Assembly: GCA_001766655.1 (NCBI GenBank)
Contig: MJCC01000003.1
Span: 1,468,109 to 1,532,108 of the forward strand
Direction of reading: 5' to 3'
Origin: Phytomonas francai
Lineage: Eukaryota > Euglenozoa > Kinetoplastea > Trypanosomatida > Trypanosomatidae
Length of the DNA stretch: 64,000 nucleotides
The translations under genes were made by a program, and so were the position numbers. Below the pieces are notes generated by a model. That model worked only from the letters and a program-made list of their open reading frames with translations. It ran no database searches and was not told the DNA's origin. Below, in pieces: positions 31,339 through 42,500 of the stretch; position 1 is the stretch's first letter, and each line of letters starts with the position of its first letter.

Positions 31339-32370
31339 TCATACAAGGCTAAGTGGTGCCCTGCCACTGATATCTAGCTTAGGGTGTTCCAACATCGACT
31401 GTGGCGGAAAAATAGTATGCATAAGGCTATCGATCAGTTTTAACCGGCGTCGAACAGTTACTGTTGAATTCCTCCTCTGCATTTCACGCCTAGTGGTAGA
31501 TGAACAGAGTAAAATTAAATACAGAAAAGCCATCCCTCCCACCGCCAGAGTGATTGAAATGTTGAAGACAAACAAAAAAACAGCACCAATATGCATTTCG
31601 TTTAAGACAGTTGGAATCGAGTCAGGATCTGAATTAGCACGTAAATGATCATTCCCATTAACATCGCGCTTTGCGGCTGAAGCTAAAAGGGGCGTGGTTT
31701 GGTTTCTCTTAGCCGGGAAAATGACATTGTTAAGAAAGAAATTCACTGTCCAAAATAATCCCATTAGTGAGGCGAATGCAACTGAAAACAAATACAGGAT
31801 AAACCAACGCAGGCTGCGTATACCGACACAACCACCAATAATTTTGCAGTGGTGGTCGTGCTCTAAAACGCAAACGCCACAAACATAGCAGTGCGATGTA
31901 CGTGGAGGCCGGCGTATGCCACACACACGGCAGTATACCAATGACAACTCCCTGCCAAGGGGATCTTCTTCGTTTGGATTTAGACGCGGGTACACACCGG
32001 GATCAGTACACGTTAAAAGAAAAGATGACGCAAAGGCAGTAAGTAGAAGCCCTACCACAACACTCAGTTCCAACGTACTTATTTCAGTCCATAGGATGTA
32101 AATATTAGACCCCGCAAGCACTAAGGTGATAGTCGTGGGGATACAAATTAGAAACCAATCTGGGCTAAAGTAGAAGTTGAAACCGCAAATTTTTTTCTTC
32201 TTTATTCGGCCCAGAGCCGCCTCAGACATGTTGCATCGCGTGCTGTACTCTGCATATTCTTCCAATTGGATAGGCAACTGAAGCGAACTGGAGGGCTGCG
32301 TGACCTCCTTACCAGGGATTGAGTAAGAATTAGAAGCTGTCGACTGTTTCATGATTAGTACAGGAAACAT
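31339..32370 (-). CDS. DHHC-type palmitoyltransferase
   Basis: 343 residues. It attaches fatty acids to cysteines of target proteins at membranes. Four hydrophobic segments lie around residues 70-92, 95-118, 190-212 and 262-288. Between the second and third is the cysteine-rich domain, with CRVCGIRRPPRTSHCYVCGVCV and the catalytic DHHC at 172-175. After DHHC the usual PWVGNCVG is replaced by KIIGGCVG, so the conserved Pro-Trp and Asn are missing. The motif essentials (Asp-His-His-Cys and the zinc Cys/His set) remain. A second in-frame Met occurs at residue 7. Trypanosomatids have about a dozen DHHC enzymes and I cannot say which this is. Confidence 0.92.
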   Translation of the reverse strand: MFPVLIMKQSTASNSYSIPGKEVTQPSSSLQLPIQLEEYAEYSTRCNMSEAALGRIKKKKICGFNFYFSPDWFLICIPTTITLVLAGSNIYILWTEISTLELSVVVGLLLTAFASSFLLTCTDPGVYPRLNPNEEDPLGRELSLVYCRVCGIRRPPRTSHCYVCGVCVLEHDHHCKIIGGCVGIRSLRWFILYLFSVAFASLMGLFWTVNFFLNNVIFPAKRNQTTPLLASAAKRDVNGNDHLRANSDPDSIPTVLNEMHIGAVFLFVFNISITLAVGGMAFLYLILLCSSTTRREMQRRNSTVTVRRRLKLIDSLMHTIFPPQSMLEHPKLDISGRAPLSLV

Positions 32371-32984
32371 TTCCTTGCTTAAAAAATTGGTAACCTGTGA
32401 AGCTTTGTCGCGACTATCTAGTTGGAAAGATATGAAGTGGTTTGAAATCCCTTTGAAAACTATAATACTATATTGTGATATCTTATTAACAGAAGAAAAT
32501 CAGTGTGCTTGCAATAGATAAATGACGGAAAAATGGGTCACCATAATAAAAAAGCGCGCGAGCGAGAGGGGGGAGAATTATCCTAGTATTCTGCAAAAGA
32601 CTGACAAACCAAACACTATTAAGCAGGTACCCCTTGTAAATTGAAGTGCACACACTTGCCAGCAAGATTATTTGCTTTTCCTTTTTTAAGCCAGAATACA
32701 AAATAAAGAATTCAATTTCTTTCTATTCAATGGTATCTCAGTGTATTTATTCTAGTCACTGAGAAGCGAGCGATAGAGCCAAGTGTGCCAATACGAAAAT
32801 ACAATAATCAGTACACAAGACAAATCACATAAAATATAAATCGCCAAACTAGCGGCAAAAACATCTATATGCATTTTTTCCTCCATCTGGAATACTTCTC
32901 GGAAAAAAGTGAAGGACATCGTAATGGAGTCTTACCAAAAAGAATATTAAAAAATCTAATGCGTGAAGGTTCAAGCTCTGGATA
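32371..32984. other. Spacer
   Basis: No gene seen. AT-rich. Confidence 0.6.
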
Positions 32985-33410
32985 TTAGAGACCACTCTTA
33001 GAATATGCTTCCTCGCGAGTAGCATTGTATTTGGCTACCGCCTTTGTCCCCTCACTCATGGCGTGTTTAGCTATCTCCGGAGGAAGAAGAAGTCGAGCAG
33101 AGGTCTGAATTTCACGCGCTGTTAGTGTCTTAACCTTGTTTATTTTTGCAACAAACACTGCCTCCGATTGGATCTTGTTGAACATATCCTCAATAAATGA
33201 AGATAGAACTCGGACAGAGGTTTTGCTTAGAGACCCACGCTTTATAACTTGGTGGAAGACACGATGGATGTACAAGTCCCAATGCTGCCTTTTTTTGTGT
33301 GTTTTGCGCTTGTGTCCAGCACCAGGTCGTGCAGCTTTTCCGGCGAAACGTTTACCTTTGCCTTTGCCACCGAACGGAATCGGGCGCTTTCCACCTTTAG
33401 TCGGGGGCAT
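32985..33410 (-). CDS. Histone variant H2B.V
   Basis: 141 residues. The N-terminus (MPPTKGGKRPIPFGGKGKGK) is the Gly/Lys-rich tail of the kinetoplastid H2B variant, not that of the major H2B. The histone fold follows with WDLYIHRVFHQVIKRGSLSK, LSSFIEDMFNKIQSEA, KTLTAREIQTSARLLLPPEIAKHAMSEG and a longer than usual tail. H2B.V pairs with H2A.Z in nucleosomes that mark the starts of polycistronic transcription units in trypanosomes. Canonical trypanosome H2B is about 112 residues and multi-copy; here there is a single gene. The start is the only in-frame ATG at that end. Confidence 0.93.
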   Translation of the reverse strand: MPPTKGGKRPIPFGGKGKGKRFAGKAARPGAGHKRKTHKKRQHWDLYIHRVFHQVIKRGSLSKTSVRVLSSFIEDMFNKIQSEAVFVAKINKVKTLTAREIQTSARLLLPPEIAKHAMSEGTKAVAKYNATREEAYSKSGL

Positions 33411-34056
33411 ACTTACCAGCTGTTCTTCGTCTTTCCTTTGGGGTTATTAGCCAAAATTCAAAGTGGGTTAGAGATCTTGCTATTATTGTTTTCAGGCTGT
33501 TTAATGCTGAAATTGGTGCCGCAGAAGTGCATGTGAAAAATAGCGTAGAAAAGTAAGAATTTCGAAAAGCAAAACCATCTTTCATACAAAAATATTCAAG
33601 GGATTCAAATACATCGACAAAAAGCAGTTCATAAAAAGATAGAAAAATGCGCAATTTTAAAAAGGTGGAAAGGGCAGGATAAGTTCTAAGAAACAATAAC
33701 AACTCAAATAAAAAAATGGCCACTATTATAGCAATCTATAATATTCAAATGTCAGGATGTTTAAATTGATTTTTATCTTAGAGATAGCAATTATGATGCC
33801 ATGGAGCGAGTAAAGAGCACATCTCCAGAGTAAACTATAGCAAAAATACACTTTCTGTTGCTTTCAAGATGTTCTTCATCGCATTTGATATTTCGCAATA
33901 TTTGCATGAAATATCCGGAATCATTCGGCTATAGACGCTGCCTGGTTCATAGTCCCCTATAGAAGTACCAAAGAATCATAACCCTTTGCACATGATCCTT
34001 TTCATTGTGGATAGGTTAACTCTGCACACTATCAATATTAATCCATCGTGAATTTA
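33411..34056. other. Spacer
   Basis: No gene seen. Pyrimidine-rich on the minus strand just upstream of H2B.V (complement of 33421-33450), which fits a splice-acceptor region. Confidence 0.5.
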
Positions 34057-35802
34057 TCATGCAGAACTGGCCTGCTGACGGTGATTCAAGGATTGAACCC
34101 ATTGGGTTGACAAGGAGAGTATAGATTCACGAAGGTAGACGTATTCCTCGGGAGTATTGTACACAAAGGTGCTGATACGCACGTAGAGCCTTCCTTCCAC
34201 AAATTTGACAGGCACCTCAATTTTATAGAAATCATGAAGTAAGTCTTGAATGTATCTGGCAGTGATCAACTTGCTCTGTAAGGCTTCTGGAAGTTCGACG
34301 AGAGACATAAACGGAGACATCCGTGCCACCTTGCGGGTCCGAAAAGACTGAGCAAGCATGTCTACAGCCGAAATGAGGAGGTTGTTGCAGTACTGACGGA
34401 CACGATTGCAGTCCTGGGATTCCCAAAAATCAACCAATGCGGGAATGCATAAACTCGCACCAAAATCGAAAGTTCCACTCCTCATGAATTTTGAATGAAA
34501 CCCGCCTGTCGCACCGTGCGAGCGCACAACACTCGGAATCTTGCATATGTCTTCTTGGCGCACCCACATGAAGCCAACAGATTTGGGCGACGAAAACCAT
34601 TTGTGAAGGTTGGCGGCAAACACGCTAGGTTGGGACTCTTGATGAACTAAATGAAAATCAAGATCGACCCCAAGTGGCGCGTGCGTACCATCAACACTAA
34701 TTTTGTTGACACCTCGCTTTCGCAGGGCAGGTATAATATGACTGAAAATAGGGAAACAAAAAGCTGTTATGGAGGTGATATAATCAATCACCATCACCGT
34801 ACACTGAGGAGGAAACTAGCCACAGATTGCTTCTGCAATCGCGCCGTAGTCACCCATGACTTCCTCGTCGTGGAGGTATTTTGAAAGAAGCACTTCGTGG
34901 CATGTTGCTCCAACCTCTTGACAACGAAGCAACAACATATTGTACACTGCCAGATATTCGGTATCCATGTATGCTACGACATCCCCTTTTGTGATCAGGC
35001 CCATAGCGCAATTCATGCCAAATGTAGCATTTTGTACAATAACAAGCTGTTTCGGATCTGCATGAAAAAAATGAGCAATGCGTGAAATGCTATATATAAG
35101 GAGCTCAAAAAGCCTTCAGTCTATGAAATCCACAACTTCGGTTTCAATTTCCTCCTCGTACCAGTGCTTGATAGCAATAGCCCCGCTCAAAGCACTACCA
35201 AAGGCGCCGTGGTTAATAACGGCCATGCTGGATGTTATACCAATGAATTTATCACGAAATTCGAGACCAATTGGACACGCAGAGACGGCATCCATACGAT
35301 AAGGGCGTTGATGAGCGTTGCAGTCGGCAAACATCGCTGATCTAGAAGGATTGCTAGCACCGGGGGGGGGGGGGGGGGGAACAGCGCATCCCTCTTCGCT
35401 GCATTGGCTCATAACAACAGAGAAATCAAATTCCTTTAGGCTTCCCGTAACATGGTGAGACATTTCAGGAGCGTCCTTGGGTTGGGTTTCATCCAAAGTT
35501 CTTTTTACTGTATCTCGAAAGAAGCTGAAGTGAAACATCCGAAGCCTCTCTAGTTCGTGGGCAGAAAGAATCTTCCGAGCAAACAATGGAAAGAATGACG
35601 GTGGTGCCTGGCACTCCGTGTCAAGTGAGCGCATAAGATCGTCAATGTTGGGAGAGCGGAATGACTCAAACCCCTCATAGCTCGATATTTTGTCTCCCAA
35701 CCTCGCTGCTTTTGCTTCATTCAACTTATCCTGGAGCACATCAGTTAGTGCGATATTTTCCCACCGAATTGGAACTGCTAACTTATCGTAGTGCACTTCC
35801 AT
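34057..35802 (-). pseudogene. PLP-dependent class V aminotransferase (isopenicillin N epimerase-like) with two nonsense codons
   Basis: One continuous frame of 581 codons runs from the ATG at 35802 to the stop at 34057, broken only by a TGA (35116-35118) and a TAG (34816-34818). All three pieces fit one protein. The first holds an N-terminal region and the block VINHGAFGSAL. The second opens with RIAHFFHADP and VQNATFGMNCAMGL. The third has VIDYITSITAFCFPI, the VDGTHAPLG motif, and NLHKW, where Lys (codon 34600-34602) would carry pyridoxal phosphate. This is the order of isopenicillin N epimerase-like/cysteine desulfurase-fold enzymes. No frameshift exists, and an 18-base G-run (35362-35379, read as six prolines) keeps the frame. 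Each stop could come from a single C-to-T change. A young pseudogene is the simplest reading; sequencing error or readthrough remain possible. Confidence 0.8.
35362..35379. repeat. Poly-G run (18 Gs)
   Basis: Eighteen Gs on the plus strand, read as a proline run in the aminotransferase-like frame. Confidence 0.9.
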
Positions 35803-37243
35803 TTAGAAGTATGTCCAAATATACAGAATACCAATGAAGACTACAACAAAAGAAATTCTTTTCAGCATGGTTTAATTCTATAAATTAGGAAAGAAAATGC
35901 TATTAAGACAAAGTAAGTAAATCAATAACTCAATTTGAAAATAATGATAGCGACCCTTTTCTACCAGTCAGTTTTAAAATCAGGGTTGCTATTCATCATA
36001 AATACTTCAAAAAAAAAAGAATTTTCACGAAATGGGGGTATGCAGAATACCCATTTACGCGGGAGGAAGGGAGGGGGATATTTGCACTCACGTTCATATT
36101 AAATGCCCGAAAAATATAATTATATTAAATGGTCAATATTGTAAATAATACGATAGAATTTTCTCTAGCTGCTTAGATTTTCAAAGAAGTTTTAACAAGG
36201 CGAATATCATCATAGAATCGAACGAGTACCTTAGTTTTGTTAAAGCAGCCTCTACGATTAAGCAAGACAACTATGGAAGCAGTCTACAACAGGAAGATCC
36301 TTAGTCGTTGAATCTTGAAATTCATTTCAAATTAGGAAAAACAAAAAACTATAGATGAATAAAAAGGGTGCAGGATATGCGTATGGAATTCATCGGAGAC
36401 TAATGTAAAATTAAAATTTGTGTTTCGCAATTTGGACTTTAGTGTCATCAATTGCTATTTAGTAGAGCTTACAAACTGAGAAATGAAGGTAGCAGAAAGG
36501 AAAAAAGGATATAAAAGGGAGTGCACAGGTTCAATAAGAGGTGAAATGGTGAATTTAATGGAGTAGACTCCGTCCTAAGTTTTATTTCTTGATTTCAGGG
36601 GACACAGCATCAGCCTTAGTCTTCTATACCTACTAAATTGCCCAATGGGGCTTTTATAAATAGAGTTACTGGATAGAAAAGTGTAATAAATGAAGAATCT
36701 ACTTATCGCTAACGTGGTTCTTAGCCATAACTACATAGGATTCCGATGCTATCTAGAAGGGATTCTATAGGGACATACAGGGGTGAGTGTAAAAAGAGTA
36801 TAAAAGAATCATAACGTATGACAAGTGTTAATGATTTTTTTTAAAGGATAATAAGTCAAAAATAAATCCTTTGTTCACTCTTCAGACAGAAAGTACACTG
36901 AGAACAAATTTCGAGACAACCTCAAAAACAAGTTTCAAAAACAATATAAAAATATTTTACTTCGTTAAATAAGAGAGCACTCAACAAAATTTAATATCAG
37001 AAAAAAATTCCAAATAGTGATGATACGCCGGACTTTCACTGTCACCAAACTGCAAGGACACACATTTCATAATAAAGAAACTCATCTCAACAAGGGATTC
37101 AATATGGCATGAGCCAACAAATATTCTTTTCCTGTTGTGAATGGCAAAAAAAAGGGGGGGCTCTCAGTATTTTAAAATTAAAACGAAACAATAACAAACA
37201 ACTGAAACGCTTCTTCGATAGCATAATTGTGGGTAGTGAATAA
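35803..37243. other. 1.4 kb gene-free spacer
   Basis: AT-rich with no supported reading frame on either strand, and no tRNA-like or other RNA gene that I recognise. Confidence 0.6.
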
Positions 37244-38488
37244 CTAATAAACCCCTTTAATGAGGTTTGACTCATTTTCTTGTAATGTTTTAACGAAGCC
37301 CTCATTTGGTTGTGCCGCAGGTCGTGCTTGTCTGATAATCGATATGGCCTGTTCATATGAAATATGCATCTCCTTCATGATATATGCCGCTGCAACAGCA
37401 ACGGAGCGGGACAACCCTGCAAAGCAATGTACAAGAACACCAGATTTTGCTTTTCTAGCTTGGTCAATAAACTCAAAGGCCTCCTTGAAAATGAAGGCAA
37501 TGTTCTCCCCTGGAAAGTCGTCAAACATAATAACTCTGTGAATCATACCTAGCTCAATATTTACATTCATATTTCTTCCTATGGTTAAAACATATTTAAT
37601 GCCACAATATTGATAAACCGAAGCCGCTTGGGCCGTGCGCAATGATCCAATGTATAGAAAATCTATCACTTTGTCAGGGTAAATCTTGTTCAATGAAAGC
37701 GACAGCCATGGCAAGTTTTTTGACCAATCTTCTGCCACAATCTGCTCAACATACGGTGGCCTATTATCTATTCTAAGTAATGTTTGTTCAACCTTCACAC
37801 CGGTATTCCACATCTTCGCAAGTACACATTCAAGAAGAATTTCATAGGGAAGCGCCTTGATCATTTCTTCGTTCTGTCCAAGCAGGACTTCCCTCAAGAA
37901 TTGACAATGCTCAAAAAAAACAATCGGAAACTGGTTTAGGACGTTATTCTCCAGACCTATCTGCTCCAGGGAAGGCAAGATTTTCCGATCGGAATCGAGC
38001 TGTGGAAACGTTGATATCTTATTGCCGTTGAGCATCAATATCTTAAGTTTCGGCAAATAAAATAAAGACTCAGGAAGGCGCTCTAATTTATTTGAGTTGA
38101 CGAAAAGACTACTCAAATGATAGCAATTGGGATGAATAAACATTTCCCCTGGCAATTCAACCAAATTATTCTGGGAAAGATTAAGTTGAGTAAGCGACTC
38201 CAATAAAAGTCCAAGAGGTACTATAGTTAACTCAAAAGCGGAAAGGTCGCACTCACCATAAATTTGGCTTTGCAGGATTTCCTTCGAAATTTCGCTACCA
38301 ATATTGTGAGGTGAGGGCGGTTGGAGGGTCTGTTTTTTTTTCACAGGTTGTACTATCGGTTGTTCGGCTCCCGAACAGCTGGAGTGTCTACTACTAAAAG
38401 TGTCAAAAACTAAATCACTGTATGACAGCCCACTCGTCACAGAAATTGTGGCAGGTTCATCGTCAATGCTTTCCTCTAAACTCGACAT
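37244..38488 (-). CDS. Leucine-rich-repeat dual-specificity phosphatase
   Basis: 414 residues from the ATG at 38488. The frame extends upstream only through a TTG at 38599 and across the pyrimidine tract, so MSSLEESIDDE is taken as the start. After a Ser-rich N-terminus, about four or five leucine-rich repeats cover roughly residues 85-215 (LTQLNLSQNNLVELP, LSSLFVNSNKLERLP, LKILMLNGNKISTFP). A dual-specificity phosphatase domain lies at about 270-410 with the P-loop HCFAGLSRS, nucleophile Cys355 and Arg361. The general-acid Asp is probably in FDDFPGEN. LRR-DSP fusions form a known group in kinetoplastids. The substrate cannot be read from the sequence. Confidence 0.9.
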   Translation of the reverse strand: MSSLEESIDDEPATISVTSGLSYSDLVFDTFSSRHSSCSGAEQPIVQPVKKKQTLQPPSPHNIGSEISKEILQSQIYGECDLSAFELTIVPLGLLLESLTQLNLSQNNLVELPGEMFIHPNCYHLSSLFVNSNKLERLPESLFYLPKLKILMLNGNKISTFPQLDSDRKILPSLEQIGLENNVLNQFPIVFFEHCQFLREVLLGQNEEMIKALPYEILLECVLAKMWNTGVKVEQTLLRIDNRPPYVEQIVAEDWSKNLPWLSLSLNKIYPDKVIDFLYIGSLRTAQAASVYQYCGIKYVLTIGRNMNVNIELGMIHRVIMFDDFPGENIAFIFKEAFEFIDQARKAKSGVLVHCFAGLSRSVAVAAAYIMKEMHISYEQAISIIRQARPAAQPNEGFVKTLQENESNLIKGVY

Positions 38489-38771
38489 TGAGACCACTAA
38501 TATGGAAAAAAATAATCCTAAAAAAAAATAGTCATGACAAGCCAAAAACGTATCACGTAAAACATGTGAGGGAAAATGGCAATGAAATAAAGCAAACAAA
38601 AGTCATCAACAAAGTCAAATTATGTATATATAAAATACAAAACAAGGTTCAGATAGACAGAGCACTATAAAGTTTTTTAAAAACATCGATCTAGCATTAG
38701 AATACTTGACCTAATGCTTAAGATGATAGGCAAATAAAAACGTTTATGTATGTTCAATTACCGGAGAACGT

Positions 38772-38818
<47 letters not shown>

Positions 38819-39590
38819 GCGTGTGGAATATTAGATGAATCCCTTTTATCCATAAAATGTTTATACAAGTACATGTAAATATTTTTTTCCGAAGATAAAC
38901 AGTAGAATTACGAACACCTCAATAAAATTCAAGTATGTTTTTCTTTTAAAAAATAATATAAACATTTTTTTTTTTATGACTCATCTTGTTATTATTGATT
39001 TTAATCAACATAAAATTAATAAGATGCGCTAAATTTTTAATTGAATCACGCATTACTCAAAGAGTCACCCTTTTTGTGCGAACATGTAACAGTATTAACA
39101 AAGACAAGAAAACTACTTTACCAACACACCCAAAAGGGAAAAGGAATCTTCAAATCGTCATCACTATATGCTTCACACTTTAAAAATATATGGTATTTAC
39201 ATTTAAAGGCCTAGTTGACCAAGCCCAATAGCACAAACGCGTTTGTAGGTTTGCTGTACCTGAAACGCGCAAGGGACGACAAATTTCTGATGCCATAGTT
39301 TTAAGGGTATCAGACATATTTAGAAAATGCTAGCTTCCAATGAAGGTCTCGGGGGTTTAAAAAAAATAGTAGATCCTGAATAGGCAGCTTTGAATGAAGT
39401 AGGGAGGAAAATATGCAACATATTATCATTACTTTGCTGTAATGTTGCAATTGTTTCTCAGAATTCAGTCAATAGCATGTGTTGGAGCAATGCCTAGCAT
39501 ATATAAAACCAAAATGGATCACGTTAGTGAGGGCAACGATTTAGCATTTCGAACAATATAATTCCTATTTTCGAAAAGCTACATTTAAAT
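38489..39590. other. Spacer with long (AT)n repeat
   Basis: No gene seen. A-runs just upstream of the phosphatase ATG (plus strand 38504-38529) read as T-tracts followed by AG on the minus strand, a good splice-acceptor candidate. An AT repeat of about 20 units lies at 38774-38815. Confidence 0.6.
38774..38815. repeat. (AT)n microsatellite, about 20 units
   Basis: The longest AT dinucleotide repeat in the window. Confidence 0.95.
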
Positions 39591-42500
39591 TTATTCCGAA
39601 GATTTCTCGCATGCAACACACCCCAATACACCCAAATAACCATCGTGTTCAAGAAAATGCGCAATAGTTTCACCAGAAGACCAGTAACGCATTGTGGCAC
39701 TAATGATACTGCAAACAAGGTGATTGTTACGCACAAAACCGCCGGTAAAGAAAATGTTTTTCACGCCGTGTATTTTGGCATGAAGATAGGCTAGTTGTGT
39801 AACATTACCAGCGATCATATTCAGTAAGGAGCGCACAATGTCAAGTGAAGAGGCATCTGACAGTGCCCTATCTGAATTTTGTAGGTGAAACGGTGCATTT
39901 GTCGTTTTCGAGATTGGTGAAAGAAGCTCCCCAGTATTGTCGTCAGCAAAATGGTCCACAGGACTAGCACAGGCTGCTGCGTAAAAATGTTCTGCTCCAA
40001 ATTTTCCAAACGAACTTGCCACACTATCACAGGACAACATGGCAGGCAGTTCCTTCGCATTATAGCCATAAATGTCACCTACAAGTAAATCCACATTCTT
40101 ATTATCTCCTGGACCATCCAGACGCATAATTTCCAACACTTCCTCCCAGGATGTTAGATTAGTAAGAATTCGAGTAAGACCCCAAAAAGTAGCGCCACCA
40201 ATAGGTGAGCCACCAATCCTCACATGCGAACCATCTGAACCGAGGCACTTGATGAAGGAAATGCCGGAACCAATATTAATGAGCAGGTATGGGTACGGCG
40301 AGAACGAGTCGCCAGACCCTGTAAGTTGATGCGGCATATGTCTTCCGGAAGCCAAATCGACGGTAAAAATTGAATTGAGTGCCTGTTCAATAATTAAGTT
40401 TAAGCCTTTCACTATTGCATACATTTCTTTGACAGTGTCAAGCTCAACGTTAAGGGCTTGCCTCACTAGCGGGGCATATTTGTATGCCCCGCCACCCGTA
40501 GCACGCATATGATGTGTATACTCCTTTTTATAATAATTCATCAATTTATTCGCCGCGAAGAATTCTACAAACTCATGGGTTTTCTGTGACGGAACCTTCG
40601 CGAAACGAATCCTTCCGACATAAGAGCGCGGGCATTGCTCTGATTCACACCTTGCCTTGTCTTCATCCTCGAAGAAGCAAAAAAATCGCCCCCCTAGTGC
40701 ATCGGTGAGTGAGGACGCCTCATGTACGACGGAAGGCGGTAAATCAACTTCTTGCATGCCAGGCAGCACGACGTACGCAATTTTTGTAAACGTGCCTCCC
40801 ATATCAATTGCTATTGGTATCTTCAGCAGCAGTGCTTCGTTACTTGAGGGGGGACTTATGATATTAATTCGTTCGCTATCGGTTTCACCCAAGCTGCTAT
40901 TGGATAGAGCAGCCATATTCGTGATCGAGTGAAGGCTCCCTTCTCTGTAAAAGCGGGCTAGAACAGAATGAAAATATGTTTCCATGCAATCACGACGGTT
41001 TTTACCGAAAGCGTTAAGAAAGCCATTGTGGTCGCGAAAAGCATGCGGGTGAAGGTGAATAAACTCTATCCTCTGCGAGTGATGCAAGTGATGCTCCTCA
41101 GCTATTTTATTCAGATCCATTCGAATAATGTCAGACCCCAACTCAACCAGGTCTCTCCAAGTAAAAGGCCTGGGATGAGTTGTTTTCTGACTCTGTTGGC
41201 ATTCATACTCAATTGTATCACGGTTAGGATACACCACCGCCACCAGCGGTTTCATGGACTTACAGAAGAGAAAGATATCGTTTACGTAACGAGAGCAAGC
41301 AAATAGACGTTCAAGCTCCTCAGCTATCGCGTACTGGTAATCAACCGGCCAAAGAATTCCAGAAGAACTCCCAAGAAGCGTGAGAGTCCGGGACTTTTCC
41401 CAACATGCGGCGATCTTCAGGTGCCGCCGCTCCATGCATTGGTTAGTAATAGTGAGCTCACCAATTTGAGCTTTCTCAGACAATTGATTCATCGGTTCGA
41501 GTTTTAACCGAAGACCAGGTGCCGGTATACCATCGACCAGAAGGAGACCCACGGAGTTGATATAGCTCACTTCCCGTAAATTAGATGAATAGCACACCGA
41601 TATGTGTTCAATCAGGGGAAAGGAGGAGCTCTCCTCGGTGATATTCAATATAATGCGCCTAACATTTCCGCCAAGCTGACGCTCAAAGGTTCTAAAGAAA
41701 AGGAAGCGTAGGAGTGAAGAATCTCGTCTATTGAAATAAATAAGACGCGAGCGGAGCTGATATGCGCGCTCAAACATCCAGTTGTACAATGATATGCGAC
41801 TTTGACTCGCACGACTAAGCTGAAAACTGCTAGCATTGAACATTGAAGAAGAGGCGACGAGTATGGAAGGTTTGAATATTAAAAAAGCCTCCTGCAAGCG
41901 CGCGGAGTCAGTCATGGCGATGGCATTCCCTTGGGCAAGAAGACCTAGAATGCACAGACGGTTGAAAAGGGACGCGTAGGACGAAAACCATAGCATAGAA
42001 TGTTGCTGTTGATCCCCAGGAAGGACAGAAATTTGAAGCATATTTTTGATATCACGCAGAACTTGGCTCTGCGTCATGGGGAACACGACGTCGGCTTCCG
42101 AGTTGGTCGCGTTGTCCAAGGAGTAGCTGAAGATGGTGTTTGGGGTTGGTTTCGCGGAAGGCTGCTTCTGCTTTAGGCGTCCGCTAAGCTCAACACTTTC
42201 AAAAGGAATGAGGGAAACGTTCAAGTCCTTTGCAGCAACTAGGTCATCACTATCTACAAAGGGATGAAAGTGTATAATTTTCTCCAAAGACACAGAACGG
42301 GAGGTGAGAAGCGCAGCCACTGCGTCACGGCCTGCAAACACTACCTTGATGTGATTCTGGTCTAAGAGGGATCGAATCTGGCTCCGCTTCCCAGCTAAAC
42401 CGAGGGTATTAAATCCGTAAATAATGCAGGCGATGTCAAGGATTGATGCATTACAACAAGCTTCGCATTGCACACCAATGGTATCGCCAAACTTTAGGCC

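Noticed and set aside
35116..35118. TGA as selenocysteine in the aminotransferase frame
   Set aside because: The position is between charged residues far from the active site, class V aminotransferases have no selenocysteine there, and a second stop (TAG) cannot be explained this way.
34057..35802. Reassigned stop codons (as in Blastocrithidia-type codes)
   Set aside because: All other long genes in the window are free of in-frame stops and end at ordinary stop codons. A reassigned code would give many in-frame stops in every gene, not three in two genes.
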